Shown here piece after piece: positions 8,204-16,297 of a DNA stretch of 64,000 bases. The stretch is from Virgibacillus_N oceani_A (GTDB taxonomy: Bacteria; Bacillota; Bacilli; Bacillales; Amphibacillaceae): assembly GCA_041521345.1 (NCBI GenBank), contig JBGOHB010000026.1. One strand, 5' to 3'. How positions within the stretch are numbered: position 1 is the stretch's first letter; each line of letters starts with the position of its first letter. The translations under genes and the position numbers were made by a program. The notes below the pieces were generated by a model. It was not told the DNA's origin, searched no databases, and was given only the letters and a program-made list of their open reading frames with translations.

Positions 8204-8517
8204 TTATTCTCCGTTTTTTTCAGCTAACAGATCAAAGCCATCCCCTTCCATCTTAAAGGAATCTTTCCCTTCATTTAGCTCAGTCAGGAAAACTTCCCAG
8301 TTAGCTGCATTTACGGTAATTAAAAATAATCGATCCAGCACATCCAGATCATCTATTGCCATTACTTTTCTTTTACATCTTCCGGCAACTGGCCAAAACG
8401 CATTTAAATCAGCCCGAGCAAGTCTTCTTTTTCCGCATTGTTGGTTGTTTCATGCCTGTGATGATGTTCATAATCAATAATTAGTCTCCTTGTGTTTTTG
8501 AAACTGCTTTCATATTG
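8204..8517 (-). pseudogene. decayed C-terminal fragment of a DUF4351/Rpn-nuclease-like gene
   Basis: Two adjacent frames on the minus strand together read like the C-terminal part of Rpn/PD-(D/E)XK transposase-like proteins. The first, 8517 to ~8362, has SSFKNTRRLI..., then EDLLGLI, an in-frame stop, then MRFGQLPEDVKEK and a second stop. After a +1 shift the second frame continues MAIDDLDVLDRLFLITVNA and runs to the stop at 8204. At least one nonsense change and one frameshift are visible, and no N-terminal half exists between here and pdxK. The family assignment rests on the FGxLPEDVxEK pattern and is tentative. The decay itself is plain. Confidence 0.6.
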
Positions 8518-8559
8518 CTACCATGTTAACCAAGCTTGATTAACGGGCAAAACTAGACA

Positions 8560-9390
8560 CTATAACTGGGTCATCTTAATCTTATGCGCCTCCCCATGTT
8601 TTCTTTCTGCAGCGTGGTAGGTTGGACCAACCATTTCTGTATAGGAAAAACCATGTTCAATCGCCGTAGTTACAAAACGCTTTGCCAATCCAACGGCAGC
8701 CACAACGGATTTGCCTCTAGCTAAATACGCAGCAATCGCAGCCGAGTAAGTACAGCCCGCTCCACTTGTATTCACAGTATCAATTCGCGGTGCCTCAAAC
8801 ATCGTCACCGTTTCCCCATCATACAATACATCCACCGCAGGGCCTTCCAATCTTCCGCCTTTAACGAGTACATATTTTGCATCCAAGGAATACAAGTCAA
8901 TTGCAGCTTGCTTTAAATCAGCCACACGCTTAATCGGCCGTTCATCCAACAGAAAAGATGCTTCTGGAATGTTGGGAGTTATCATTGTTGCCAAAGGAAT
9001 CAGCCGATTTTTTAACGCTTCAATGGCATCATCTGCCAAAAGCTTTGAATCCAGCTTTCCAACCATCACCGGATCAACAACAACCGATTCTATATTGGAG
9101 CCTTTAATTAAATCAGCAGTTGCAGAAATGACTTCCTTTGAAAAAAGCATCCCTGTCTTCAATCCATCTGTGCCAACCTGTTTCATTGCTGTATCGAATT
9201 GTGCTTCAATCGCTTCAATCGTCTGCGGGTGGACATTTTTATTCGTCTGAGGATGTCTGCCAACAATCGCCGTTACAACACTCATTCCATAAACATCCAA
9301 TTCCTGAAATGTTTTTAAATCAGCCTGGATGCCCGCACTTCCGCCTGCTGCTGAACCTGCTATAGTAATTACTCTGGATGGATAATCCAT
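8560..9390 (-). CDS. pdxK: pyridoxal/hydroxymethylpyrimidine kinase family (PdxK-like)
   Basis: A ribokinase-fold kinase of ~276 residues. It has the N-terminal ITIAGSAAGGSAGIQADLKT motif, DPVMVGK in the middle, and the anion-hole/catalytic signature NTSGAGCTYSAA near the C-terminus. The opening sequence, including the AIVGRHP segment, resembles the B. subtilis PdxK (pyridoxine/pyridoxal kinase) more than ThiD, so vitamin B6 salvage is likelier, but thiamine-precursor phosphorylation cannot be excluded. The start at 9390 fits the family N-terminus. An alternative ATG at 9408 lies in a 24-bp tandem duplication, and neither has a strong Shine-Dalgarno. Confidence 0.85.
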   Translation of the reverse strand: MDYPSRVITIAGSAAGGSAGIQADLKTFQELDVYGMSVVTAIVGRHPQTNKNVHPQTIEAIEAQFDTAMKQVGTDGLKTGMLFSKEVISATADLIKGSNIESVVVDPVMVGKLDSKLLADDAIEALKNRLIPLATMITPNIPEASFLLDERPIKRVADLKQAAIDLYSLDAKYVLVKGGRLEGPAVDVLYDGETVTMFEAPRIDTVNTSGAGCTYSAAIAAYLARGKSVVAAVGLAKRFVTTAIEHGFSYTEMVGPTYHAAERKHGEAHKIKMTQL

Positions 9391-9394
9391 TTCC

Positions 9395-9442
9395 AAAACC
9401 CCATTCATTCAAGTTTCTAAAACCCCATTCATTCAAGTTTCT
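9395..9442. repeat. perfect 24-bp tandem duplication at the pdxK start region
   Basis: The unit AAAACCCCATTCATTCAAGT + TTCT occurs twice in a row (9395-9418 and 9419-9442). On the minus strand each unit contains an ATGAATGGGG stretch. The duplication spans the stop of the upstream DUF456 gene and the 5' end of pdxK. Confidence 0.95.
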
Positions 9443-9926
9443 AAAACCATATTACAACAAAAAACCAGACAATCATAACAAATTGCAAGACTACTTTGGC
9501 AAAAGTTCCGCTTAAAAAACCAATTAAAGAACCAATCGAAGCACGTAATGCTTCATTTAGCGTTCGCCTTTGCATCATTTCAATAAGAAGAACAACAACA
9601 AATGGAACAATCAATATTCCAAAGGGCGGCATGATAAAGGAACCGATAATGACAGCAACTGCGGCCCCTCTTTCTCCCATTTTACTGCCGCCATACTTTT
9701 TTACAAAGAAACTATTAGCAATAATATCAGCAAGGATCAGGATAACCGTGAAAACAACCATGGCAATCCAGAAGAAGTAATTTAGTTCCTCTGGGTTCAA
9801 CACAAAATGATATAGCAAAAAACCAACCCATATGACAAGAACTGACGGGATAATTGGAAAAATGACGCCCGCGAAACTTAAGATAAACAAAATAATAATA
9901 ATGAGCCATATTAGTATATCCAGCAT
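9441..9926 (-). CDS. DUF456 family membrane protein
   Basis: 161 residues and almost entirely hydrophobic, with about five membrane helices. The DUF456 pattern is visible: an N-terminal helix followed by GVIFPIIPSVLVIWVG, a GGSKMGERGAAVAVIIGSF loop, and PPFGILIVPF. Members occur widely in Firmicutes and actinobacteria without an assigned function. The start at 9926 is preceded by CCGGAGGAAATC. It is probably co-transcribed with pdxK downstream (stop inside the tandem duplication). Confidence 0.85.
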   Translation of the reverse strand: MLDILIWLIIIILFILSFAGVIFPIIPSVLVIWVGFLLYHFVLNPEELNYFFWIAMVVFTVILILADIIANSFFVKKYGGSKMGERGAAVAVIIGSFIMPPFGILIVPFVVVLLIEMMQRRTLNEALRASIGSLIGFLSGTFAKVVLQFVMIVWFFVVIWF

Positions 9927-10244
9927 GATTTCCTCCGGTGTTTACATATTACGAAACGTGCTTGGGTGCTTCGTTTCTTCTTTTGTTAAAATCAGATTAT
10001 TATTTTCGTATGTTTAATGATCCTTATAACAGATAATAACATAAGAATGAAGGCAAGCTCTATTCCAAAAAACACATGTAATAGCAGAAACGAAAGATAC
10101 ATAAATCGTTCGCCGAGAACACTTTCTCTCCAATTAATAGCCGGCAGCACACCGACAAGAAAGTTTGGAACTCGGGTTTCCAGGAGTGTCATTGCCATTT
10201 TATATTTGATAAAATAAGACAAAAGTAATTTTAGGAGTCTCATC

Positions 10245-10805
10245 ATGAAGATTTTACGCAGATTAATAGTCCTTTCATTGATCATTTTAGTATTTTTCGG
10301 CATTGGTTACATTGTATATAATGAAATCAGCAAACGATATGTATATTTAGGTGATGATGCACCACTTTCAACAGAACTGCATCCTATGGTGGAAGAGAAA
10401 AAGGATACGTTAATAGAGCAGGCTAATGAAATAGGGATACAGGTCTTTATTACCGATACAGTACGTACCTTGGAAGAACAGGAGGCACTCTTTGCGCAGG
10501 GCAGGACAGATGATGGAAATATTGTAACCTATGCGAAACCGGGGGAATCCTATCATAATTATGGACTGGCTATTGATTATGCATTAGAGGATCGAGATGG
10601 AAACATCATTTGGGATATTGATTATGACGGAAATGAAAATGGGGAGCGTGACTGGTTTGAAGTGGCTGACATTGCCAAAGAACTGGGTTTCGAATGGGGC
10701 GGTGACTGGGATAGATTTCAGGACTACCCCCATCTGCAAATGACTTTTGGATTAAGTGTTGACAAACTGCAGCGAGGCTGGCGGCCAAGAGTGGAAGCGG
10801 ACTAG
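10245..10805 (+). CDS. cwlK: membrane-anchored M15 peptidase (CwlK-type L-Ala-D-Glu endopeptidase)
   Basis: 186 residues. An N-terminal helix (~6-27) anchors or exports the protein. The M15 zinc peptidase domain follows with SYHNYGLAIDY (His and Asp ligands), WGGDWDRF and DYPHLQM (third ligand His). The TVRTLEEQEALFAQGRT stretch is typical of the CwlK/VanY-D subgroup that cleaves L-Ala-D-Glu in peptidoglycan stem peptides. AGGAG precedes the start. It acts outside the membrane in wall turnover. It is a single gene transcribed divergently from the DUF456 gene. Confidence 0.9.
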   Translation: MKILRRLIVLSLIILVFFGIGYIVYNEISKRYVYLGDDAPLSTELHPMVEEKKDTLIEQANEIGIQVFITDTVRTLEEQEALFAQGRTDDGNIVTYAKPGESYHNYGLAIDYALEDRDGNIIWDIDYDGNENGERDWFEVADIAKELGFEWGGDWDRFQDYPHLQMTFGLSVDKLQRGWRPRVEAD

Positions 10806-10902
10806 ACAGGGACGAGAGTGAAATTTTCTGTCCCGCTATTTGTGATCTAAGAAAAAGATTTTCCTTTTCGCGATGCTGAACAAAGAGAGAGCGGGAATCA
10901 AA

Positions 10903-10939
10903 AATAGCAGGTGGAGAATTTTCAATCCCACCTGCTATT
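10903..10939 (-). terminator. terminator of the ytzI-like/panE transcript
   Basis: A perfect 12-bp stem (AATAGCAGGTGG / CCACCTGCTATT) with a 13-nt loop is followed by TTTTTG on the minus strand. Confidence 0.8.
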
Positions 10940-10982
10940 AAAAACTGAGAGTCCCCCGTTAGTTCTGGTAAATGTGAACTCT

Positions 10983-11147
10983 TCACTGATTTTCTTTTCT
11001 ATCGTCCTTCTCCGCTTCCTCCTCTTCAGGAATCGGGTCTACTTTTTGTTTATAGGCGTACCCTTTTGAAATAACATATAGTGACCCAATGAGTACCAGA
11101 GCCACTACAGCAACAGAAACTATAATTACGACGAGTATTGGTGACAT
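10983..11147 (-). CDS. ytzI: YtzI-like small membrane protein
   Basis: A 54-residue protein. One membrane helix (residues ~4-25) is followed by VISKGYAYKQKVDPIPEEEE and a charged tail. The SKGYAYKxxVDP motif is the hallmark of the short YtzI-type proteins of Bacillus, whose function is unknown. It was not obvious as an independent frame because the open panE remnant overlaps it in another frame. Only a weak AAAGGAAAAGG site precedes the ATG. It has a strong terminator downstream. Confidence 0.75.
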   Translation of the reverse strand: MSPILVVIIVSVAVVALVLIGSLYVISKGYAYKQKVDPIPEEEEAEKDDRKENQ

Positions 11148-11149
11148 AA

Positions 11150-12081
11150 TAAGACCTTTTCCTTTCTCTACGCTTTCTCATACGGTTAATGATCCCGTAT
11201 ATTATCCGGGTGTACGGCAGATTCAACCCGGTCTCTGCGGCTAATCTGACTGCACCGCCATGAATATGATCCAGCTCCAATGTGTTCCCTTTTCGACGGT
11301 CCTGATGTATGGAAGTTGTGGCATCATCTTTTAAAGCCAAAATTTTTTCCCTTGCCTCATTAAAATCCGCTTCAGATATAGAAACATGATGGGAGTTGGC
11401 CAAAAGTTTCACTTCCCGTAGAAGAAATTCCACAAAGTTAATTGTTTCTCTATGTTCTTTAATCGGACCAATTGGCAGATTTACCGCTGTCGTCACGCCT
11501 GCAAATGCATGGATAAACATATATTTCTTCCATAGCTCCCGTAAAATATCTTCACTGTGCCTGGTGTTTATATTGGCATCCTTCAGTAAATCTTCTAGTC
11601 TACCACAAATAGCTTTTTGTCCGGGTTCCAACGGTCCGAAAAGAAGATCATGAAACGGGCTGGAATGCATCACATGGCCTTTTTTGTCCAAAATAGCCAT
11701 GATTTGAGGCAAGACCTCCGAGCACATGGGACTTGCCGACTGCAGCTTGTACAATAGGAATATGTTCGATGCCATTCAAAACAGGCAGCACGTAAGCTCC
11801 TTTTTCCACCAATGCCTTCACATGATCCAAAGTTCTGTTTAAATGATAACCTTTTACACTGAGGAAAATTAAATCAGCATGATCCATTTCATCAGGACTT
11901 AAAATTAATTTTGATTTCAACAGTTGATAATCGCCCTGTGTGCTTGAAATGCTGATGCATTTTCCTTAATTCAGGAAAACCTTTTTCCCCTTACTAGAAA
12001 AGAAACATTCGCACCCGCCTGCTGGGACCTCGCACCATAATATGCCCTTAACGCACCGGCACCGATTACGACTATATCCAT
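11150..12081 (-). pseudogene. panE: frameshifted 2-dehydropantoate 2-reductase (PanE/ApbA family)
   Basis: The pieces of a ketopantoate reductase lie in three frames. The N-terminus (12081 down) is MDIVVIGAGALRAYYGA, a Rossmann motif whose usual GAGAIG has become GAGALR, and it stops after ~35 codons. The second piece (to ~11690) has DLIFLSVKGYHL and VLPVLNGIEHI. The third (from ~11740) has the C-terminal helical domain with the catalytic-region KKYMFIHAFAGVTTAVN and the GNTLELDHIHGGAVRLAAE segment. At least two frameshifts are needed, so pantothenate synthesis from this locus is unlikely unless these are sequencing errors. The last frame remains open to 11050, through the ytzI-like gene. Confidence 0.85.
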
Positions 12082-12084
12082 TTT

Positions 12085-12549
12085 GTCCCCCCCTTGGAAA
12101 AGATGGTTAATTTCATGGTACTTTCTTTTCAGTTATTTGTCTATCGATTATTTATAGTATGAGAGCGATTCATCTCCCTTTTAAAACTAGGAAGATTCTC
12201 ACAGGTTTTCCTAATTTAAAAGGTGGCTGTCACTTTTTAACGAATTTTAGGGATATGGAAGATAAATGAATCATACTGAAGTATATCTCTATAAATGTAT
12301 TTATGACTATTTTAACGCCAAAATATAAAGGTTAATTTCTAATTATCTAAAAATATGGAGTTTGAATAGGTTAAAATATATCTGTAACATTTTAATATAA
12401 CTGCTTTTACTTGATCCCCTAATCTATTGATCTTAATTTTCATGGCTAATGAGGTGATAAATGCCTAGGAAATAATGCTTGTAAAGTATGGGCAGTAAAT
12501 TAGAAAATGCATGAAATATGGCAAACATAATTTTGTGCGCTGCTCATAG
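12085..12549. other. intergenic region without a recognisable gene
   Basis: AT-rich, with no convincing reading frame. An imperfect inverted repeat (TTTTAAAACTAGGAA / TTTTCCTAATTTAAAA, 12179-12221) could be an operator or the terminator of a lost gene. Otherwise I see nothing. Confidence 0.5.
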
Positions 12550-12576
12550 GTTTTATTATGATCACCTTATGGGAAT
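12550..12576 (+). promoter_or_regulatory. possible sigma-B-type promoter of ehuB
   Basis: GTTTTA (12550-12555), a 15-bp spacer and GGGAAT (12571-12576) resemble the general-stress sigma-B consensus (GTTT...GGGWAW). They would start transcription ~40 bp before the ehuB ATG. Osmostress control of an ectoine importer would make sense. No good sigma-A pair was found close by. Confidence 0.35.
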
Positions 12577-12622
12577 TACAGTCTTGGTTGTTTTAAATTT
12601 TAAGGGAGGTTATTAGTTAAAG

Positions 12623-13543
12623 ATGAAAAAAATACTATTAATGGCAATACTTATCTTAACAGTCGGAGTAATTGCTGCATGTGGCGGAAATGGTGACGAT
12701 GGAGCAAATGGAGATGACGGTAACGGGGATAATGGCGGAGATGCAGAAGGAGATGGCAAGCTTGCTGAGCTGCAGGAAGCTGGCGTAGTGACAATTGGCT
12801 TTGCCAACGAAGAGCCTTATGCGTATGAAGGTGATGACGGAGAATTAAAAGGAGCAGCAGTTGATATTGCAGCAGCGGTATTTGCAGAGCTTGGTGTCGA
12901 GGAAATGGATTCCCAATTGGCCGATTTCGGTTCCCTTATTCCCGGGCTGCAGGCAAATCAGTTTGATGTCGTAACTGCAGGTATGGCTATTACGCCTGAT
13001 CGTTGTGAAAATGCTTTGTTTGGCGAGCCAGAAATGGTTTACGGTGAAGGGCTTGTAGTTCAAGCAGGCAACCCGCTTGATATTCAAAGTTATGATGACA
13101 TTGCAGCTAATCCTGACATAAGGGTTTCTGTTATGGCTGGTGCAACAGAAATTGGTTTCCTGGAAGATCATGATGTGAGTGATGATCAAATTACGACAGC
13201 GTCTGATATTCCATCCACTTTCTCGGCTGTAGAATCTGACAGAGCTGACGTTACAACGGCTACAGAAATGACACTTCGTCTGGCAATGGAAACTGCTGAT
13301 GAAGATGCACTGGAATTTGTAGATGGCTTTGAACAACCAGACGTTGAAGGGGTTCCAAGCTATGGTGCAGCTGCATTCAGTATGGAAAATGAAGATTTGC
13401 GTGATGCATATAATGAGGCACTGAATGAATTAAAAGAAGATGGTACAGTTGACGAACTACTAGAAGCAAATGGCTTTGTAGATAATGCGGTAGGCGTTGA
13501 CGAAGTTACTGCAGAATCTGTATGTAGTGGCGAGAACTATTAA
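12623..13543 (+). CDS. ehuB: ectoine/hydroxyectoine ABC transporter, substrate-binding lipoprotein EhuB
   Basis: 306 residues. A signal peptide with lipobox VIAAC (Cys20) is followed by a Gly/Asp/Asn-rich acidic linker (~21-45). The class 3 amino-acid-type binding domain starts at GVVTIGFANEEPYAY, and the DFGSLIPGLQANQFDVVTAGM and ITPDRCE stretches are EhuB hallmarks. The protein captures ectoines outside the membrane for EhuC/EhuD/EhuA. GGGAGG precedes the start. It is separated from ehuCDA by an attenuator-like hairpin, which would allow excess binding protein. The acidity of the mature protein fits a halotolerant host. Confidence 0.94.
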   Translation: MKKILLMAILILTVGVIAACGGNGDDGANGDDGNGDNGGDAEGDGKLAELQEAGVVTIGFANEEPYAYEGDDGELKGAAVDIAAAVFAELGVEEMDSQLADFGSLIPGLQANQFDVVTAGMAITPDRCENALFGEPEMVYGEGLVVQAGNPLDIQSYDDIAANPDIRVSVMAGATEIGFLEDHDVSDDQITTASDIPSTFSAVESDRADVTTATEMTLRLAMETADEDALEFVDGFEQPDVEGVPSYGAAAFSMENEDLRDAYNEALNELKEDGTVDELLEANGFVDNAVGVDEVTAESVCSGENY

Positions 13544-13582
13544 TCTGACAATCAATTAGTAAAATAAATGTATAAACACTCC

Positions 13583-13621
13583 ATAGGGTCTTGCTCCCCA
13601 CCTAAGGGAGTTTGACCCTAT
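13583..13621 (+). terminator. attenuator-like hairpin between ehuB and ehuC
   Basis: The two-part stem ATAGGGTC-ttg-CTCCC ... GGGAG-ttt-GACCCTAT is symmetric and strong, but only a weak T tract (TTATTAT) follows. It likely protects ehuB mRNA or partly terminates. Confidence 0.75.
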
Positions 13622-13753
13622 TTATTATGAAATAAGTTTGGACAACATGTATGAACTTTTCTTCACCTGCACCGAGTGTAGCGGGGCTTAAATATAAGCC
13701 TCATAATTCCTCAAGATAATCTAATCCGTTATTTTTCATTAATTTATAAAGGA

Positions 13754-14422
13754 GTGATTGAGATTAATGCTATCATAGAGATCTTTCCACAGTTAATGCG
13801 TGGACTGGGTATCACCGTTAGCGTACTTATCGCATCCGCATTTTTCGGATACTTAATGGCATTCATAGCAGGGCTCTGCAGGCTTTCAAATAATATTGCA
13901 CTGAAAAAATTTACAGGGTTTTATGTTGAAGTTTTTCGCGGTACGTCATTGATTGTTCAGTTATTTTGGCTGTATTACGCCGTTCCTATGTTGTTTGGCA
14001 TACAGCTTGGAAGCAACTGGTGGATCGGGGTTATTGCCATTGCATTAAATTACGGGGCTTATATGTCCGAAATTGTCCGCGGCTCGATTTTGGCGGTGGC
14101 AAAAGGACAGACGGAAGCTGCTACAGCACTTAATATGTCCAGTTTCCAGCGGATGAGATTAATCATTCTCCCACAGGCTGTTCGTATGATGCTGCCTGAA
14201 TTCGGAAATTATCTCATTCAAATGCTTAAAGCAACCTCATTAGTATACTTAATTGGTATGAACGACATTTTCTACTATGGTAATATTTTAAGGAGTAACG
14301 ACTTATCCATGGCACCAACCGTGTACTTATTAGTGCTTGTATTTTACTTTATCCTTGCACTGCCGTTAATCTACTTGACGCGCAAGGCGGAGAGCATCTC
14401 GAAGAAAGGGGTGGCTAGCTAA
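13754..14422 (+). CDS. ehuC: ectoine/hydroxyectoine ABC transporter permease EhuC
   Basis: About 220 residues in a His/Glu/Gln-type permease with five membrane helices. The EAA loop is visible (VRGSILAVAKGQTEAATALNMSSFQRMRLIILPQAVRMMLP). It pairs with EhuD in the membrane. The start is problematic. GTG 13754 lies within the Shine-Dalgarno AAAGGAGTGA, whereas an in-frame ATT at 13763 has normal spacing, and the first in-frame ATG (13796 region) has no ribosome site and would remove part of the N-terminus. The stop overlaps the ehuD ATG by one base. Confidence 0.92.
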   Translation: MIEINAIIEIFPQLMRGLGITVSVLIASAFFGYLMAFIAGLCRLSNNIALKKFTGFYVEVFRGTSLIVQLFWLYYAVPMLFGIQLGSNWWIGVIAIALNYGAYMSEIVRGSILAVAKGQTEAATALNMSSFQRMRLIILPQAVRMMLPEFGNYLIQMLKATSLVYLIGMNDIFYYGNILRSNDLSMAPTVYLLVLVFYFILALPLIYLTRKAESISKKGVAS

Positions 14423-15132
14423 TGAACTGGAGCTGGGAAACCTTTTATGATGCCCTTCCAATTGTAGCATCAGGATTAGGTATTACAATCGGACTTACAA
14501 TCGCAAGTTATTTATTTGCACTTATTTTCGGTTTTGTATGGGTCTTTTTAAGAAGGATTCCATTCAAACCAATCAGCTGGCTCGCTACATGGACTATGGA
14601 ATTTATTCGTTCCACACCACCGCTGGTACAATTATTTTTCATTTACTTTGCCTGGCCGGTAGTTCCTGTAGTTGGTATGACACTTGATCCATTTACAAGT
14701 GCAGTACTCGGACTCGGTCTTCACTTCAGCACGTATATAGGAGAAGTATACCGCTCCGGAATTGAAGGAGTGGATAAAGGACAATGGGAAGCTTCTACTG
14801 CTTTAAATTTCTCTTTTTATGATAAATGGATGAAAATTGTTTTGCCACAGGCAGTACCGCCAACCATTCCGATGCTCGGTAATTACTTTATTATCCTGTT
14901 TAAGGAAGTCCCGCTGGCTTCCACAATCGGTGTAGTAGGTATACTGCACATGGCACAAAGCTATGGTTCGCAACACTGGGCATACCTTGAGCCATTAACG
15001 ATAGTAGGTATTCTCTTCTTAATCCTAAGCTATCCTTCTGCCATTTTAATTAGTAAACTGGAAAAGAGAATGAACCGCAGATTTGATAAAAAAGCAACGT
15101 TATCCAGTACGCAAAAAGGGACGGTGGTATAA
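14422..15132 (+). CDS. ehuD: ectoine/hydroxyectoine ABC transporter permease EhuD
   Basis: 236 residues, with five helices and an EAA motif (YRSGIEGVDKGQWEASTALN ... VLPQAVPPTIP) characteristic of polar-amino-acid permeases. The N-terminus MNWSWETFYDALPIVASGLGI fits EhuD. It is translationally coupled to ehuC (TAATG) and ends directly before ehuA. With EhuC it forms the membrane channel. Confidence 0.93.
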   Translation: MNWSWETFYDALPIVASGLGITIGLTIASYLFALIFGFVWVFLRRIPFKPISWLATWTMEFIRSTPPLVQLFFIYFAWPVVPVVGMTLDPFTSAVLGLGLHFSTYIGEVYRSGIEGVDKGQWEASTALNFSFYDKWMKIVLPQAVPPTIPMLGNYFIILFKEVPLASTIGVVGILHMAQSYGSQHWAYLEPLTIVGILFLILSYPSAILISKLEKRMNRRFDKKATLSSTQKGTVV

Positions 15133-15903
15133 ATGACAGAACCTATTGTTGAATTTAAAGATGTGCATAAATCTTTTGGCGATGTGAAAGTTTTAAAAGG
15201 AATTGATCTGGAAATCAAACCTGCAGAAAAAATTGCTGTGATCGGCCCAAGCGGTTCCGGGAAAACCACGATTATTCGCATGCTAATGACACTGGAAGTC
15301 CCCACAGCCGGCGATATTATTGTAGACGGTGTTAATCTTTGGAAGATGGAAAAGAACGGGAAAATGGTCAAGGCAAATGAAAAGCATCTTCGTGATGTTC
15401 GCGGCGATATCGGCATGGTGTTTCAGCATTTCAATTTATTTCCGCATATGACCATTTTGGAAAATTGCATGACAGCACCAATCCACGTTAAGAAAGAAGA
15501 CAAGAAAGAAGCACGTGCACGATCCATTCAAATGCTTGAAAAAGTTGGGCTTGGTGATAAACTGGATAATTACCCTAATCAGCTGTCAGGCGGTCAAAAA
15601 CAGCGTGTAGCTATGGCAAGGGCGTTGGTTATGAGACCAAAAATCATGTTGTTTGATGAAGTAACTTCAGCGCTTGACCCCGAGCTTGTCGGTGAGGTGC
15701 TGGAAGTTATTCGTGATATTGCAAAAGAGGGCGAGATGGCTATGGTGCTTGTTACACATGAGATGGAATTTGCACTGGATGTCGCAGATAGAGTACTGTT
15801 TCTTGATGAAGGCGTGATTGCTGAAGAGGGGACAGCAAGCGAAGTTATTGAGCACTCCAAAAACGAACGACTGCAAAGCTTTTTGCATCGCTTTCGCAGT
15901 TAA
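15133..15903 (+). CDS. ehuA: ectoine/hydroxyectoine ABC transporter ATP-binding protein EhuA
   Basis: 256-residue ABC ATPase. It has Walker A GPSGSGKTT (~36-44), a Q-loop MVFQHFNLFPHMT, the signature LSGGQKQR, Walker B IMLFDEVTSALDP, and an H-loop VTHEM. An insert with KMEKNGKMVKANEKHLRDVR before the Q-loop is typical of EhuA. It energises ectoine uptake from the cytosolic side. The ATG directly follows the ehuD stop, and a clear terminator follows. The four-gene order BCDA matches characterised ehu operons. Confidence 0.94.
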   Translation: MTEPIVEFKDVHKSFGDVKVLKGIDLEIKPAEKIAVIGPSGSGKTTIIRMLMTLEVPTAGDIIVDGVNLWKMEKNGKMVKANEKHLRDVRGDIGMVFQHFNLFPHMTILENCMTAPIHVKKEDKKEARARSIQMLEKVGLGDKLDNYPNQLSGGQKQRVAMARALVMRPKIMLFDEVTSALDPELVGEVLEVIRDIAKEGEMAMVLVTHEMEFALDVADRVLFLDEGVIAEEGTASEVIEHSKNERLQSFLHRFRS

Positions 15904-15908
15904 ATATG

Positions 15909-15942
15909 ACAGCATCGTTCATAGGAACGGTGCTGTTTTTTT
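15909..15942 (+). terminator. terminator of the ehu operon
   Basis: The stem ACAGCATCGTTC / GAACGGTGCTGT has a 4-nt loop and is followed by seven T residues. Confidence 0.9.
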
Positions 15943-15959
15943 AGTCTTTTTCATTTTTC

Positions 15960-16125
15960 GAGGAGTTCAGCGTTTTTTTCCACCCTTGTGGGATTCGAGA
16001 GCTCTTCTCGATGACGTCTTCGTACCTTTTTCAACCAATAAGGGATTCGAGAGCCCTTCTCGATAACGTCTTCTTTCCTTTTTCCGCCCATCAGGGATTC
16101 GAGAGCCCTTCTCTGCTTCATCATT
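15960..16125. repeat. tandem 52-bp repeats, each with a short palindrome
   Basis: GGGATTCGAGAG begins at 15990, 16042 and 16094, an exact 52-bp period, and a degenerate fourth unit lies before 15990. Each unit carries GGGATTCGAGAGCYCTTCTC, a TCGAGAG/TTCTCGA palindrome, followed in the first two by GAYRACGTCTTC and a pyrimidine-rich stretch. The period is not a multiple of three and no frame is shared, so it is non-coding. It sits between the ehu and murB terminators. Confidence 0.9.
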
Positions 16126-16222
16126 ATTCAGTTTCAATCAATGACATACAATAGAAGTTAATAGCTCCCTCTCCCAAAAGAAATATAGCTCATTCACTTA
16201 AGTGACTTCCCGAACAACATAA

Positions 16223-16263
16223 AAACACCCCCGAAAGTTAGATTTTTTACTCTAACTTTCGGG
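16223..16263 (-). terminator. terminator of murB
   Basis: A 13-bp stem (CCCGAAAGTTAGA / TCTAACTTTCGGG) with an 8-nt loop is followed on the minus strand by GTGTTTTTATG. Confidence 0.85.
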
Positions 16264-16297
16264 AGTACCCTGGTGATCGCAGTTTTTTTTATATTAC

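Noticed and set aside
9992..10246. Possible ~84-residue membrane protein on the minus strand filling the gap between the DUF456 gene and cwlK
   Set aside because: It fills the gap well and has two hydrophobic stretches, but no Shine-Dalgarno precedes any candidate ATG and it overlaps the cwlK ribosome site. I recognise no family.
15990..16125. The 52-bp repeats as a CRISPR array
   Set aside because: Repeats are contiguous with no unique spacers of constant length, and no cas genes are nearby.
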